From contig CALVFO010000010.1 of assembly GCA_944326855.1 (NCBI GenBank), positions 1 through 64,000 of the forward strand: a stretch of 64,000 nucleotides of DNA. The letters run 5' to 3'. This document shows, piece by piece, positions 35,065-45,100 of this stretch. Source of the DNA: an uncultured Alistipes sp. Its GTDB lineage: Bacteria > Bacteroidota > Bacteroidia > Bacteroidales > Rikenellaceae. The translations under genes were made by a program, and so were the position numbers. The notes below the pieces were generated by a model. The model saw only the letters and a list, made by a program, of their open reading frames with translations, was not told the origin of the DNA and did not search any database. Each line of letters begins with the position of its first letter. Position 1 is the first letter of the stretch.

Positions 35065-36564
35065 TTATTGGCCGGACTCTAATGAAGCATTCCAAAGTAC
35101 ACTGCCCGATGCGGAAAGATCGGGTAGAGCCAGGGAAAGGGTCGTTTGGGTTAATGAACCGTGTGATTGTTCACTCAAAACTTCCTCTACAAAAGGTGCG
35201 AACTGTGTCCAAGAAGAGACATCCTGCATGATTTGTTGTAAATCGAAAGTGGCCGAATGGTTTTGGGTCGTTATTTCGGAGCCCAGTTCCAACGTGGCGA
35301 CCGGATTGCAGATTAAAGTCTGTTTGCGGTTCATGCCTTTGAGAATCTGAACGGGATCATTCAGTCGAATTTCGATGGGAGCGGATTCTCCTTCCGGGAC
35401 AACACTGAACGATTGTATGCCGTTGATCGAAGTACTGGATTCGCTGTTCCCGAAGCCGATGATGCTGAGAGTGCCGTATTCGTCTATCGGATAGTCGATG
35501 ATTAACCCTTCACCTTGTTCCGATCCGGCCACTTGCGTATGCAGATAAAAGCGATCGGCTTGCAGCATGCCGTTGCCGAACTTCAAGCGGGCGGTTGCCC
35601 CGTTCCAGTCTTTCAGTTGATATTCCAGGCCTGTTGCAAGCAAACAACGATCGGTTAAATAATCGAGACATGTTTGACGCAGGGCCGTTGCGATGTCCGG
35701 GGCGTGTGCCATGACGTCATCCTGGAACGAGAGAAATGCGAAGGAAAGTTCGACATTATCGATTGTTTTGGAGCTGACTTCTGAAACGAGAAGCTCCAAA
35801 AAATCCGATACATCTTGGCTGATATATTGTTGTTCGATCGTCGAGTAGAGATCATCCGTCACGCGTTGGCGAATATACGTTTGATAAGCCGTCTGGGGGT
35901 CTTCCTGGCCTATGTAATCGAACCGGCTGATGTCGGTACGCGATACGATACGTTTGAGCTGGATCGGACAATCCAAAGGATGATCCCGGTCGATCAGGGA
36001 ACTTTCTGGCGGGAGGTTCGTGACGGCCGGAATTTCTTGTACGCAAAGGTAAAACATGTTGTTGTCTTCGAAACGGGTCGATGGCAGTTTGAGATATACC
36101 TGATCCAGTCCCAAAGCGGCATCGTCCGACCGGTAGATCAGAATTTCTTCTCCATCGAACAGATCCGGCGAGGCATTGGCAACAAAAACAGCCGTATAGG
36201 ATTGATCGCAGAGTAAAGTATCCCGCAGCGCCAATCGTTGGCCCCATGTCATATTTCCACCGCCCTCGGCATCGTCTCTGCGTAATGGCCATTGGGTTTC
36301 GAGCCCGATATCGGGAATATTCCGCGCTTTGAGCAAGTCCCCGTTGGCATCATAAAGCAGATAGATCAGGGAGGCAATACGTTCGTTAGCGGGCAAATCG
36401 TCGGTGTACGCACGCGTCGTACCCGAAGAAATTTCAATCCCGTAGTTGACGATATAATTGGAGGATTCGGAGGACTGTACTTCGATTTCATCCATGGAAT
36501 GCGTACAGGATATCAGACCGAATAAAACGATCTGTAATCCGATGATATGTCCTATTGTTTTCAT
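35065..36564 (-). CDS. Fimbrial accessory lipoprotein (FimB/Mfa2-like fold), last gene of operon
   Basis: 499 residues from the ATG at 36564, which begins a lipoprotein signal (hydrophobic core, then G-L-I-S-C at about residue 20). The longer frame lacks signal features and would overlap the previous gene. After the signal comes TTRAYTDDLPANERIASLIYLLYDANGD, the first strands typical of FimB/Mfa-type subunits, including the Arg that in such precursors can be an Arg-protease site. The remainder is beta-rich with no known catalytic motif. It lacks the C-terminal tail shared by anchor and major pilin, so I infer a tip or accessory subunit. It follows the 337-residue lipoprotein gene by 28 bases. 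Confidence 0.7.
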   Translation of the reverse strand: MKTIGHIIGLQIVLFGLISCTHSMDEIEVQSSESSNYIVNYGIEISSGTTRAYTDDLPANERIASLIYLLYDANGDLLKARNIPDIGLETQWPLRRDDAEGGGNMTWGQRLALRDTLLCDQSYTAVFVANASPDLFDGEEILIYRSDDAALGLDQVYLKLPSTRFEDNNMFYLCVQEIPAVTNLPPESSLIDRDHPLDCPIQLKRIVSRTDISRFDYIGQEDPQTAYQTYIRQRVTDDLYSTIEQQYISQDVSDFLELLVSEVSSKTIDNVELSFAFLSFQDDVMAHAPDIATALRQTCLDYLTDRCLLATGLEYQLKDWNGATARLKFGNGMLQADRFYLHTQVAGSEQGEGLIIDYPIDEYGTLSIIGFGNSESSTSINGIQSFSVVPEGESAPIEIRLNDPVQILKGMNRKQTLICNPVATLELGSEITTQNHSATFDLQQIMQDVSSWTQFAPFVEEVLSEQSHGSLTQTTLSLALPDLSASGSVLWNASLESGQ

Positions 36565-36592
36565 GCGATTGGGTTCGATGAGTGTGATTGTT

Positions 36593-37606
36593 TTATTCGG
36601 CCGGTTCCCACTCCGGACCATCTACGCCTACGACGGCACTTCCGTCGCGCATACCGGCATAGCGTACTTCGTAATAATCTTCCTGTATACCGTTAAATCG
36701 GATGGTGGTACGGGTATTGGGTTTAATGGAAATGGGGGAGGCATCATGCTGTTCGAATTTGAACGATTCGGACGTGATTCCCTCATCTGTCGGTTCGGCA
36801 TATTCCACCGTAATTTTTCCGCTCAGGGTAGCAGGCAATAAGGCTAAATGGATCCAATAGGGGATGCCGGTATTCCATTCCAGTTTGTCGTACCGGAAAC
36901 TTAACGCTTGCCAGGAGCTGATATCGGTAATTATTTCGTTGTCGGTCTGATCGTGTATATAAACACGAGTAGGCGTATTGATGGTGACGGTAATAGCGGT
37001 TATCGGTTTGGGAAACTGTTCGTCCAATTCTCCGAAATTGATCGATAATTGTCCCGTTATACGACGCATGGTTACATTTTCCTGCAATTCTGTTTCCGGC
37101 AACAGCCAACGGTCAATGACTGTGCGATAGAGATGCAGATCGGTCATGCGGATCAGTGTCGAATCGTGTTGTTGAGCCGTAAGTATCGGCAGATAGTCGA
37201 TCTGTTTGGTGTTGTAGTCGCAATCGGAGGAGGCTCCTTCGGCATCGATAAACAGATCGCTTCCCGACAGGACGACAGAAGGATCTCCATAGGTGATTGC
37301 ATGCGGTACCGATACGAAAGCAAATCGGTACCATTGTGCCAGCAGGTTGTCGAAGCGATAGGTTTCGGAGCCGGATGGTACATCGATGATTTGTTCGCAG
37401 TGTAAACTTTCGTTGTTGTTGTGTTCTCCGTTTCGGGTTACGATATAGATACGTTCCAACGACTGATCGGATTCCGATCGGGTCTCTATCGTGAAGGAGA
37501 TGGGAGCCGCCTCTCCTTCATTCGGATTCGGCACGTCCTGTTTGCTGCATCCCGTAACGATGAGCGCCAATAAGAGCGTAAGAAAAGATATGTTAAACGG
37601 TTTCAT
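36593..37606 (-). CDS. Fimbrial accessory lipoprotein
   Basis: 337 residues from the ATG at 37606 (a second ATG five codons up overlaps the preceding stop). Lipobox V-T-G-C-S at about residue 20. The N-terminal beta strands read FTIETRSESDQSLERIYIV, with an Arg in the TR context seen in type V pilin precursors. Later strands such as TAITVTINTPTRVYIHD and GKITVEYAEPT are regular beta. No database family is recognised with certainty; its place between other fimbrial lipoprotein genes supports a minor subunit. It starts 14 bases after the 736-residue gene's stop. Confidence 0.65.
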   Translation of the reverse strand: MKPFNISFLTLLLALIVTGCSKQDVPNPNEGEAAPISFTIETRSESDQSLERIYIVTRNGEHNNNESLHCEQIIDVPSGSETYRFDNLLAQWYRFAFVSVPHAITYGDPSVVLSGSDLFIDAEGASSDCDYNTKQIDYLPILTAQQHDSTLIRMTDLHLYRTVIDRWLLPETELQENVTMRRITGQLSINFGELDEQFPKPITAITVTINTPTRVYIHDQTDNEIITDISSWQALSFRYDKLEWNTGIPYWIHLALLPATLSGKITVEYAEPTDEGITSESFKFEQHDASPISIKPNTRTTIRFNGIQEDYYEVRYAGMRDGSAVVGVDGPEWEPAE

Positions 37607-37620
37607 GATCAATGTCGACA

Positions 37621-39831
37621 CTATTTAGGCATAATATTTTCTTCTTCTTCCCACGAATCGTCCTTATTGAGAGATCCCGATCCACTGCTCGAGGATGGTC
37701 CTCGCCAAGCATTGGCACGACGACAGGCGATTACGTTATATTCGTTGTCACGTTGAGCAATGCCCGTTTTCCCCGAGGCCATTTTGATATAATAAGCAAA
37801 ACCGGCGGTTTTTCCTTCGGGATCGGCCGATGAGGGCGTTGAGGAAAAGAAGTAGTCGTCATTTCCTTCGAAATCGACAAAAAGATCTTGTCGGGCTTCA
37901 TAGATGGCCGATAATTCCTGGATCGAAGGCATATACCACATGATTTCATCGTAGTCGATGGATCCATTGCCGTTGCGATCGCGGTTTTTGTCGATGATAT
38001 ATCGGAACGTGATATTGTTGGGGAGAATCTGAGAGGTAACCTCTTCTCCTTCATCGGGTTGATAGGCAGGGGAAACGCCGTATTTGTCGCCATAGAGGGC
38101 AACGTTATAAATTTTACGTGTATTGGAAAGACCGTCCCATTGCCCGGAGGCGATCAGCTCATCGGTGACAAAACTCCAATAACGCTCTAAACCCCATTTG
38201 AGGTGTTTTTTCTCCAGAATGCGTTCAATATAGAGGGTATCTCTCACCTCTTGCATGGAGTGAATGTCGTACTTGATGTGGAGCACGACCATTTGTGCCG
38301 GATATTGTTTGACTTCAAAACGATACGGCTCGTCGTTGGACCCGACTTTATGATAAAGGATCGTAGCGCTGCGGATGCCGATCTCCGTGTTGTTCCCGGG
38401 AGAAGAGATATCCGGAACAAATTCGTCGGTATGGACATAAATGGTGTGGATGCCCTGCGAGCCACTCAAACGGGTTGTTGCGGTCAGATCATCGGCACCG
38501 CTTCCCAACATGCGGGGTTGGTAAACACTCGAACGCGAGAGTTCAACCCAAGGGTGCTGATCAGGATCTTCGACCCACATTTCCCAGTCTCCCGGGGCAT
38601 ATAGCAAGGTTCTCACGGAATTGCAATGGGCATCGAGGATGTTGGATTCGTCGTAATAGGCCGTTATTTCTGACAGGTTTTTCCAGTTGACTCGTGTATC
38701 GGTGTTGTCGATCGTCCGGATGGTGACTTCCAGATCGTAGTATTTGTTGCGTTCGATATCGTAGTTGCTGAAATTATCTTCCCCGAGATAGATGTAATAG
38801 GTCACTTCCCGCCGGATGTATTGCCCCATGGCGTAAATGCCTTTGACCGTCAGATAGGTAGCATAGTCCAATTGTGCCTGGTCGGCTAATTCCTTTTTCC
38901 AGAGTTGTGCATACAGTTGTCTTTGAGCCTGGTCTTTGTCATACAGGTCGGGCCAGTTGATGGCATAGGGATCCGTCGCTTGAGGCGGAGAGGAGAGGGA
39001 CGTGTCGAGTTGGCCGCGACGATTTTCAAACAGATAGAATGAAGCATTCACGCCCTGTTTCGGATCATTGCCTTCGAAACTCAAAGTGCTTTTGTCGAAA
39101 TAGCGCAAAGACATGTTTCCCGATACTTCATTATATACCCAGTCATCGGTACTGCCTCGCATGAGTAGACGGTACTTGTCGCTATTGTTGTCGGTTACGG
39201 TGCGATCGTCTTCGTTGCGGGGCATCAACCAACTCCCTTTGGGGATGTTATGCAAGACTATTTCGCTGATCTGGAATTGATCCTCGTTCGATAGGGGGGA
39301 GAATAGAACCTTCACATCGAATTTAGCCGCAATACGGTCGACGGAAATGGGAACGGCTGTCGTCCGATCGTCCGGTTTTTCGAAGAAATCCGTTGTACCG
39401 TACATGATACATTTTCCTCGGTATGCATCGGACGCATTGGTAATCGTTACATTGAGATGTTTGAGGTCGTCCCATGAATTAACTTGATTCATGGTGCTTT
39501 CCGGATCGAGCAGATTGCAAATGGCACACAAGCGGATTTGTCCGCTCGGCAAATACATGTACATTGCATTCGTTCCGCTCAAATAGCTCCATTGACGGGC
39601 AACGCATCGATTGTCGGTATCGAATGCGAAAACCAATGCCGTTTCGATACGATTGTCTCCTTCGGAAGAGCGAGTCGTCACTTCCTGGGGAGCCGAGACC
39701 GCAAAACGAATCGTGGCATTTCCTTCTCCGCCGGGTACGATTTCCTCCTCGGGAATTTGGGTACATCCTGATAGAAGGATACATAGTATTCCTCCGAACA
39801 GATAACACAGATATAGATGAATATGTTTCAT
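37621..39831 (-). CDS. Fimbrial tip-type lipoprotein (DUF4906-like)
   Basis: 736 residues from the ATG at 39831; the ATG 15 codons up overlaps the previous gene and has no signal. Lipobox L-L-S-G-C-T. The mature N-terminus contains VSAPQEVTTRSSEGDNRIETALVFAF, the type V pilin first strand with an Arg cleavage candidate. The C-terminus has the tip-protein ending seen in DUF4906 and related proteins: EIMWYMPSIQELSAIYE and DDYFFSSTPS, then YNVIACRRAN. In these families the end domain resembles an FGE/DUF1566-type lectin-like fold, which suits surface binding. It lies 10 bases after the 764-residue gene. Confidence 0.72.
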   Translation of the reverse strand: MKHIHLYLCYLFGGILCILLSGCTQIPEEEIVPGGEGNATIRFAVSAPQEVTTRSSEGDNRIETALVFAFDTDNRCVARQWSYLSGTNAMYMYLPSGQIRLCAICNLLDPESTMNQVNSWDDLKHLNVTITNASDAYRGKCIMYGTTDFFEKPDDRTTAVPISVDRIAAKFDVKVLFSPLSNEDQFQISEIVLHNIPKGSWLMPRNEDDRTVTDNNSDKYRLLMRGSTDDWVYNEVSGNMSLRYFDKSTLSFEGNDPKQGVNASFYLFENRRGQLDTSLSSPPQATDPYAINWPDLYDKDQAQRQLYAQLWKKELADQAQLDYATYLTVKGIYAMGQYIRREVTYYIYLGEDNFSNYDIERNKYYDLEVTIRTIDNTDTRVNWKNLSEITAYYDESNILDAHCNSVRTLLYAPGDWEMWVEDPDQHPWVELSRSSVYQPRMLGSGADDLTATTRLSGSQGIHTIYVHTDEFVPDISSPGNNTEIGIRSATILYHKVGSNDEPYRFEVKQYPAQMVVLHIKYDIHSMQEVRDTLYIERILEKKHLKWGLERYWSFVTDELIASGQWDGLSNTRKIYNVALYGDKYGVSPAYQPDEGEEVTSQILPNNITFRYIIDKNRDRNGNGSIDYDEIMWYMPSIQELSAIYEARQDLFVDFEGNDDYFFSSTPSSADPEGKTAGFAYYIKMASGKTGIAQRDNEYNVIACRRANAWRGPSSSSGSGSLNKDDSWEEEENIMPK

Positions 39832-39841
39832 ACCCCGATTT

Positions 39842-42136
39842 TTATTCAAATTTGCGAGCTTGACGGATATAGGCATTGATTCCGTTTTTATCCTTGTAAT
39901 CTTCGTTTACTTTAGAGTCGATGCTATAGGCCCAGGCATAACGCCGCGGTAGGCCGACGTACGGACACGAAGACCAGTAATATAGTCCGTATTTGATATT
40001 GACGACCGGTATTTCGGTTCCCTGAGCCTGAGTTCCGTAGTATTGCCGAATTGGCAGGACAACATGATTGAAAAAACCTTTGAGTTCATCCCATGCCGGC
40101 AAGAACCAATAGCGGCCCGTTACGATGGGGGTTCCCTCTTCGATTAGGGTCCATTCCCGGCGGGCGCGATACAAACAGGAGAGTTTGTAGTTTTCCGGGG
40201 ATCCGAACTCTCCTGATTGGGCGTAGTTGTATGCATTTACGCAGTTGGCTTCTCCGTCACTGTCTTCGCTGCCGACATGTCCGAAAATATAAAGGGGTAA
40301 CGTTTCATTTAAGCCCCATTCGGTATAGCTGTAATTATGTGCATCGGCACGTGCATCATCATCGAAATCGGGTTTCAGCAAGTCGTTGCGTGCGAATCCT
40401 CGATAGTCGTTGGGGTAAACTGGGTTTTTCGAGTCATTCAACGGAGCGGTGATCGCATTGTATTGATGGATAGACAAAATATCCGTAAAAGCAGAGCCTT
40501 CGGTTTCCAGGACTATTTCCGCGCTTCGAAAATCGTTTTGCAGTTGTTCAATCTTTTCCGCCATGGATAACATTTCGTTCCCCATAATGTCGTTCATGAC
40601 AACATAATCGTTGAGCTGGAATTGAACGTTTGTCGGTTCGGTAAGATTCGTTGACGCCGAATAACTGGTCAACCAATCTCCATAACTTCCGTCAGGTTGT
40701 TGAATGCGGAAATACAGCCAATCGCATAGTGTCCCGTCGTCGGCTGAACGGATTGTCAATGTCCAGGGTTCCCCGCCGTCAGAAGGCATTACATTCGCGC
40801 TGAATGTATTGCCTATGCAGTCGAACATGGTTTGATCGGTAATATGTGTCTGAAAGTAGGCTGCCAACGAATAGGACGGGAAGTCTATATAATCGTCGAT
40901 TTCTTTCCACGGCGTGGCTGTGAGCGTCAGTTCATGACCGGAAAGACTGGCCGGAATATCTCCTGATGTACTGTTGCTGAGAGGTTTGGTGCCGATGGCA
41001 TACAGTCGATTTCCTTCCAGAGAGTAGCTGTAGGGACGTTTGTCTGCCAACTCATCGTCTGTGCCGGCCACATTGCGGACATTATAGGATTGGGAGTAAG
41101 TGGCGGTGCCAGGGTCGGTTCCTCCGATCAGGACAATTTTCAGGCTGGCATCTTCTGCGGCAGAACTGTTCAACGATTCTTCGACGGCAACCGGAATCAG
41201 GTAGGCACCGAATAATACACTGTTTTCCAACGTTTGGATCGAACCGTCGTCGCGGGGAGGTATATATAACAAATTGGCTTGTACGCCACTTTCGCTTTGG
41301 GCGTCTTGATAGGCGGAAAGATCGATCGAGGCCAATACGGAACCTTCACTGCCGTTGAGCGGATTTGTTCCGACGGCCGGTTTGGCGAGGAGATCCAACG
41401 AACTGTTCAGCGATAAGTTCGAATGGAGCTTGAGCTCGATACGTTGTACGCGGCTTTCCGGTTCTCCGCTTTGAATCAGATAGGGAATATCGGTCAGATA
41501 GCATAAAACACCTGCGACACATCGTGAGATGGAAACAGGAATTTCCTGAGCCGACGCTTCTGTTTCTGTCGTGCCGGAAAAGAGTTCGGTATGGGCCATG
41601 GCATACGCTTTGGTTGCGATGTCAGCATGGAGAGTTCCGTCTTCTCCCGTTACGGATTCGGCCAGCACGGCTTTGACCTGATCCAACGTTTGTCCGGTGA
41701 CTCCGGTCAGGTGATCTGCCGGCGAGGTTTCAGTCGGGAAGCGGTAGGTGGCCGTGTTGTTGTCGACACCGACGACCAGTGCGGTGATCATATCGGAGCC
41801 ATACTGTCCTAATTGTGCGTCCCGAAGCCTGAATACCAGGTCTGTGGCGTGATCTGACGGGGTCGGTTCCCAAGGTAATTGAGCGGCATAAAAACAGGTG
41901 GCCGAGGGACCGGTACCGTGGAACAGATATACATACATCTCTTCGATATGTTGCGATACTCCCGTAGAGGTCAGGGCGGAACGGGTCGTAAATCCTTGGT
42001 CGATTGAGATGCGTAATTGGGGCACCGTTTCGGGGGTAGGTTCAGGTTCGGGTTCGGGTTCATGAGTACATGCGCCCCATAGGCAACTGATGATGATGCC
42101 TACGAACAACAACCGGAAACCATATCTATTGATCAT
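39842..42136 (-). CDS. Large fimbrial tip-type lipoprotein with Glu-Pro linker
   Basis: 764 residues. Lipoprotein signal with L-W-G-A-C-T; directly after Cys comes THEPEPEPEPTPETVP, an acidic linker that in Bacteroidota favours export to the cell surface and that is encoded by a 6-base repeat (about 42038-42062). Then ISIDQGFTTRSALTS, the type V pilin start with an Arg site. The C-terminus (about 660-764) reads WFLPAWDELKGFFNH and YYWSSCPYVGLPRRYAWAYS, again the tip-domain pattern shared with the next gene's product. So the operon has two probable tip proteins of similar build. Spacing to both neighbours is about 10 bases. Confidence 0.72.
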   Translation of the reverse strand: MINRYGFRLLFVGIIISCLWGACTHEPEPEPEPTPETVPQLRISIDQGFTTRSALTSTGVSQHIEEMYVYLFHGTGPSATCFYAAQLPWEPTPSDHATDLVFRLRDAQLGQYGSDMITALVVGVDNNTATYRFPTETSPADHLTGVTGQTLDQVKAVLAESVTGEDGTLHADIATKAYAMAHTELFSGTTETEASAQEIPVSISRCVAGVLCYLTDIPYLIQSGEPESRVQRIELKLHSNLSLNSSLDLLAKPAVGTNPLNGSEGSVLASIDLSAYQDAQSESGVQANLLYIPPRDDGSIQTLENSVLFGAYLIPVAVEESLNSSAAEDASLKIVLIGGTDPGTATYSQSYNVRNVAGTDDELADKRPYSYSLEGNRLYAIGTKPLSNSTSGDIPASLSGHELTLTATPWKEIDDYIDFPSYSLAAYFQTHITDQTMFDCIGNTFSANVMPSDGGEPWTLTIRSADDGTLCDWLYFRIQQPDGSYGDWLTSYSASTNLTEPTNVQFQLNDYVVMNDIMGNEMLSMAEKIEQLQNDFRSAEIVLETEGSAFTDILSIHQYNAITAPLNDSKNPVYPNDYRGFARNDLLKPDFDDDARADAHNYSYTEWGLNETLPLYIFGHVGSEDSDGEANCVNAYNYAQSGEFGSPENYKLSCLYRARREWTLIEEGTPIVTGRYWFLPAWDELKGFFNHVVLPIRQYYGTQAQGTEIPVVNIKYGLYYWSSCPYVGLPRRYAWAYSIDSKVNEDYKDKNGINAYIRQARKFE

Positions 42137-42148
42137 AACATGCGATGT

Positions 42149-45100
42149 TTAATGGCCTGACTCTTGAAGCTCAGCCGGGAAATGCACATATAATTTATAT
42201 CGATTGGTTTGGGCGTATATCCCTCCTACTTCGACCAAAAATGCTTGCATCGGTTTGATTTGGCGAGAGGAGTTGACATCCCGAGCAATTTCTTCATAGG
42301 TATATTGTGAACCTTGTTTGACCAGCAGTTTGATTTTGTCGATCGCAACGTTTGCTGCAAAGAAACCTCCGACATTGATGTGGGACATGAAGGGATTGCC
42401 TGCCAGATACATATTGCTGGGTCGTTTATTTTCGAGCAATACGTGAAGCGGGAATTCTCCGGTTCCACGACTATTTTCATAGATAAAACGACCTATTTCC
42501 TGAGAGGAACGTGTGATGTTTTCCGAACGGCCCGTATATTCTCGGGTTTGTAAATCGTAGTACTGATATTGGTCGTGGACTTTGGGTAGGCGGATTACCG
42601 ATGAAGTGAGGCTGGCCGAAGACTCATCTCCGGGTCGGATTAAAATCCCGTGTCCGGCTTCGTAACGTTCGGATACCAGGTTGAACGGGGCTGTCCACAG
42701 ATTGTCGTCGGGATTGACGGCGACATCGCCTCCGTCGTTGGGCCCGATGTTGGTGGTTGCCCGGTTCCACATCCGTTGGTAAATCATGGGGGCGAAACGG
42801 GCTCCATCTCCGGCCGGATAGCTCGATTCAGTGTAAGATAACCAGCACCAATTATAGTCGGTAATCGTTTCCGGTATGTTTTGTCCCTGGTATTTCGACA
42901 GAAAGATATCACCCGTATAGGTCTCTTTCAAGGGAGCGGAAAACATGTTGTAAACTCCGTTTTCGAGCACGACATCGACCCATGCTTTGGTGTAATTGAG
43001 ATATTGCGTGTTGACTAATTCGCTGTTTGCGGCGAATTGGATGTATCGGCAACAGTTGATAACGGGAGTGCCGGCGGCATTCGTTCGTTTCAACACGGGG
43101 TAGATGGCGCAACCATCGGGGATCAACACATCGGTACAATTCCAGGGTACACCATGGCTCCAGTTGGTCCATTCGTTCCAGTCATCCGAGAGATCGCCCT
43201 GCCAGGTTGTTTGTCGGGGATGGATATAGACTTCGATAGCTCGCGGATAATTGGTCGCATCCGGATCGACCGGTTCATCGGAAGGCCAGATTGCCAAAGT
43301 ATAACGACCGCTGCCGATGTTGTACTCTTCGAGTTGCGATGCGGTGAATTGGAAGGAGAAGTTTTTGGCGAGGAGTTGTCTCGGGATGACAATCGGGGTT
43401 TGTGAGGTGGCATCCAGAGGCGTAAAGGTCATGTCATAAGGATCGTTTGTCTGACCGCCTTTGACTTGAATGGTCAGGGGATCGCCCTCGCAGATATGAT
43501 AACTGGACGGATTGGCCACCATCATGTCGCTTTCTCCGGAATCGGTGTCTTCCGCGCAGTCGGGGACTCCATTGCCGTTTTCATCCGGACGCATATATAC
43601 GCCGTAAACCAAAAGATTGTCGGCAACGCTGGCCAGGGAGGGAATTTTGATGCGGATTTCATCGAATTCCGCTCCGACCGTGGGATAGGCTTCGAGATAG
43701 TATCGGTCTCCGTAACCGATGAGTTCCAGACCCAGCAAACCTTCTTTTTGACGAACCGATTCGATCAATCCTCCGTTGTTGTATACATCCAGTTCCATAC
43801 CGTTCAATAGCTGGACGGTGGCAATGCCGGTTGGTTGACTGATCATGACGCCAATCCACTGGTTGGTGGCGATCGGGTCGAACTGTACGGCCAGGTTCAT
43901 GGATCCGGCGACATTGACGGTAATGGGAATGACGGCTTTGGATTCTTTGTCTGCGTCGAGAATATAGCCCAATTCTTCCATGGAGTTGGCGACCATGGCT
44001 AACGAAGAGAATGTCGTCGCATCATAATTGATTCGTAAATTATGGCTGGCAGCGGTCAACATGTCGACACATAAATCACCGATACCGTCCGAAGAACCGT
44101 CGTCGCCATTTGTCTCTTCGTAAAAGGCATAATAGAGGTTCAGCTTGCTGAGATTCAGTTGTAATACACCGGCTGTCTGCAATTCGACCCGGTCGAATTC
44201 CTGATCGGTCAAGGCACTGATACGGATTTTTCCGCTACTGCCGTTGATCAAGCCCAATGAAACGCTCTGATTTTGTGCCGGGACATAAGTTTGGACTTTT
44301 TGAGTGCCGTTATACAGAACGATACGGAAAAAGTCGAGGGCCTTCAAACTCAATAGTTCGCTGTTGGGTTGTACGACGAATCCAACGCGTTTTTGCGTTC
44401 TTTCGGTATTGATTTTGTGCCCGTCCGCCGTTTCGATGCCGACAATGAAAGAGTTGTCGATCAGAGACAATGCGTGCATATACGTGGCCGCATCGGTTTG
44501 GGAGGTATTGACAAGATTGAAGGCATTGTCCAGATTGTTGTAGAGGCTTAGCAGTGAGTTGGACCGGGATTCCGACGCGATGCTGTAATCTTCGCCTGTC
44601 ATCGGAATGGGCATGGTCGTGGTCTGCGGATCGGCATAACGGGTAATCCGGGTGTCGCTGGTAAATGAGCCGCTTCCGTCAGCCATGGTAAAAGTTGCCG
44701 AGACGGTGTACGTAATCCCACGATGCATGCCGACGATGCGGTCTCCCTGGATGCTGGCTGCGGGAGCATCGGCGGATATCGTTTCACCTCCGTTGTCTTT
44801 GATGGCTAACGTGACGTTTCCATAAGGGGTTCCGTCGGGGGCGCTCAAGGGAGTCATAAAGCGGTAGTATGACTTGTCGGTAGAGACCTCTTCGGCCACT
44901 GCAAAATAGCTGGTCGGATCCAGGCGTACCGGATCGCGTTTGTAGAAGTTCAGCAGGGTCATGCCGCCAAAGTCCACCCCGATGGACGCAACATGCACAC
45001 GCATGCCTTGTGTTTGATCGGTCGTGGTGATGAAACTGTACGAGCCTTTTCCTCCTCCCAAGGCAGAAATTCCGAGTAAGGTGCCGGAAGAGACATAACT

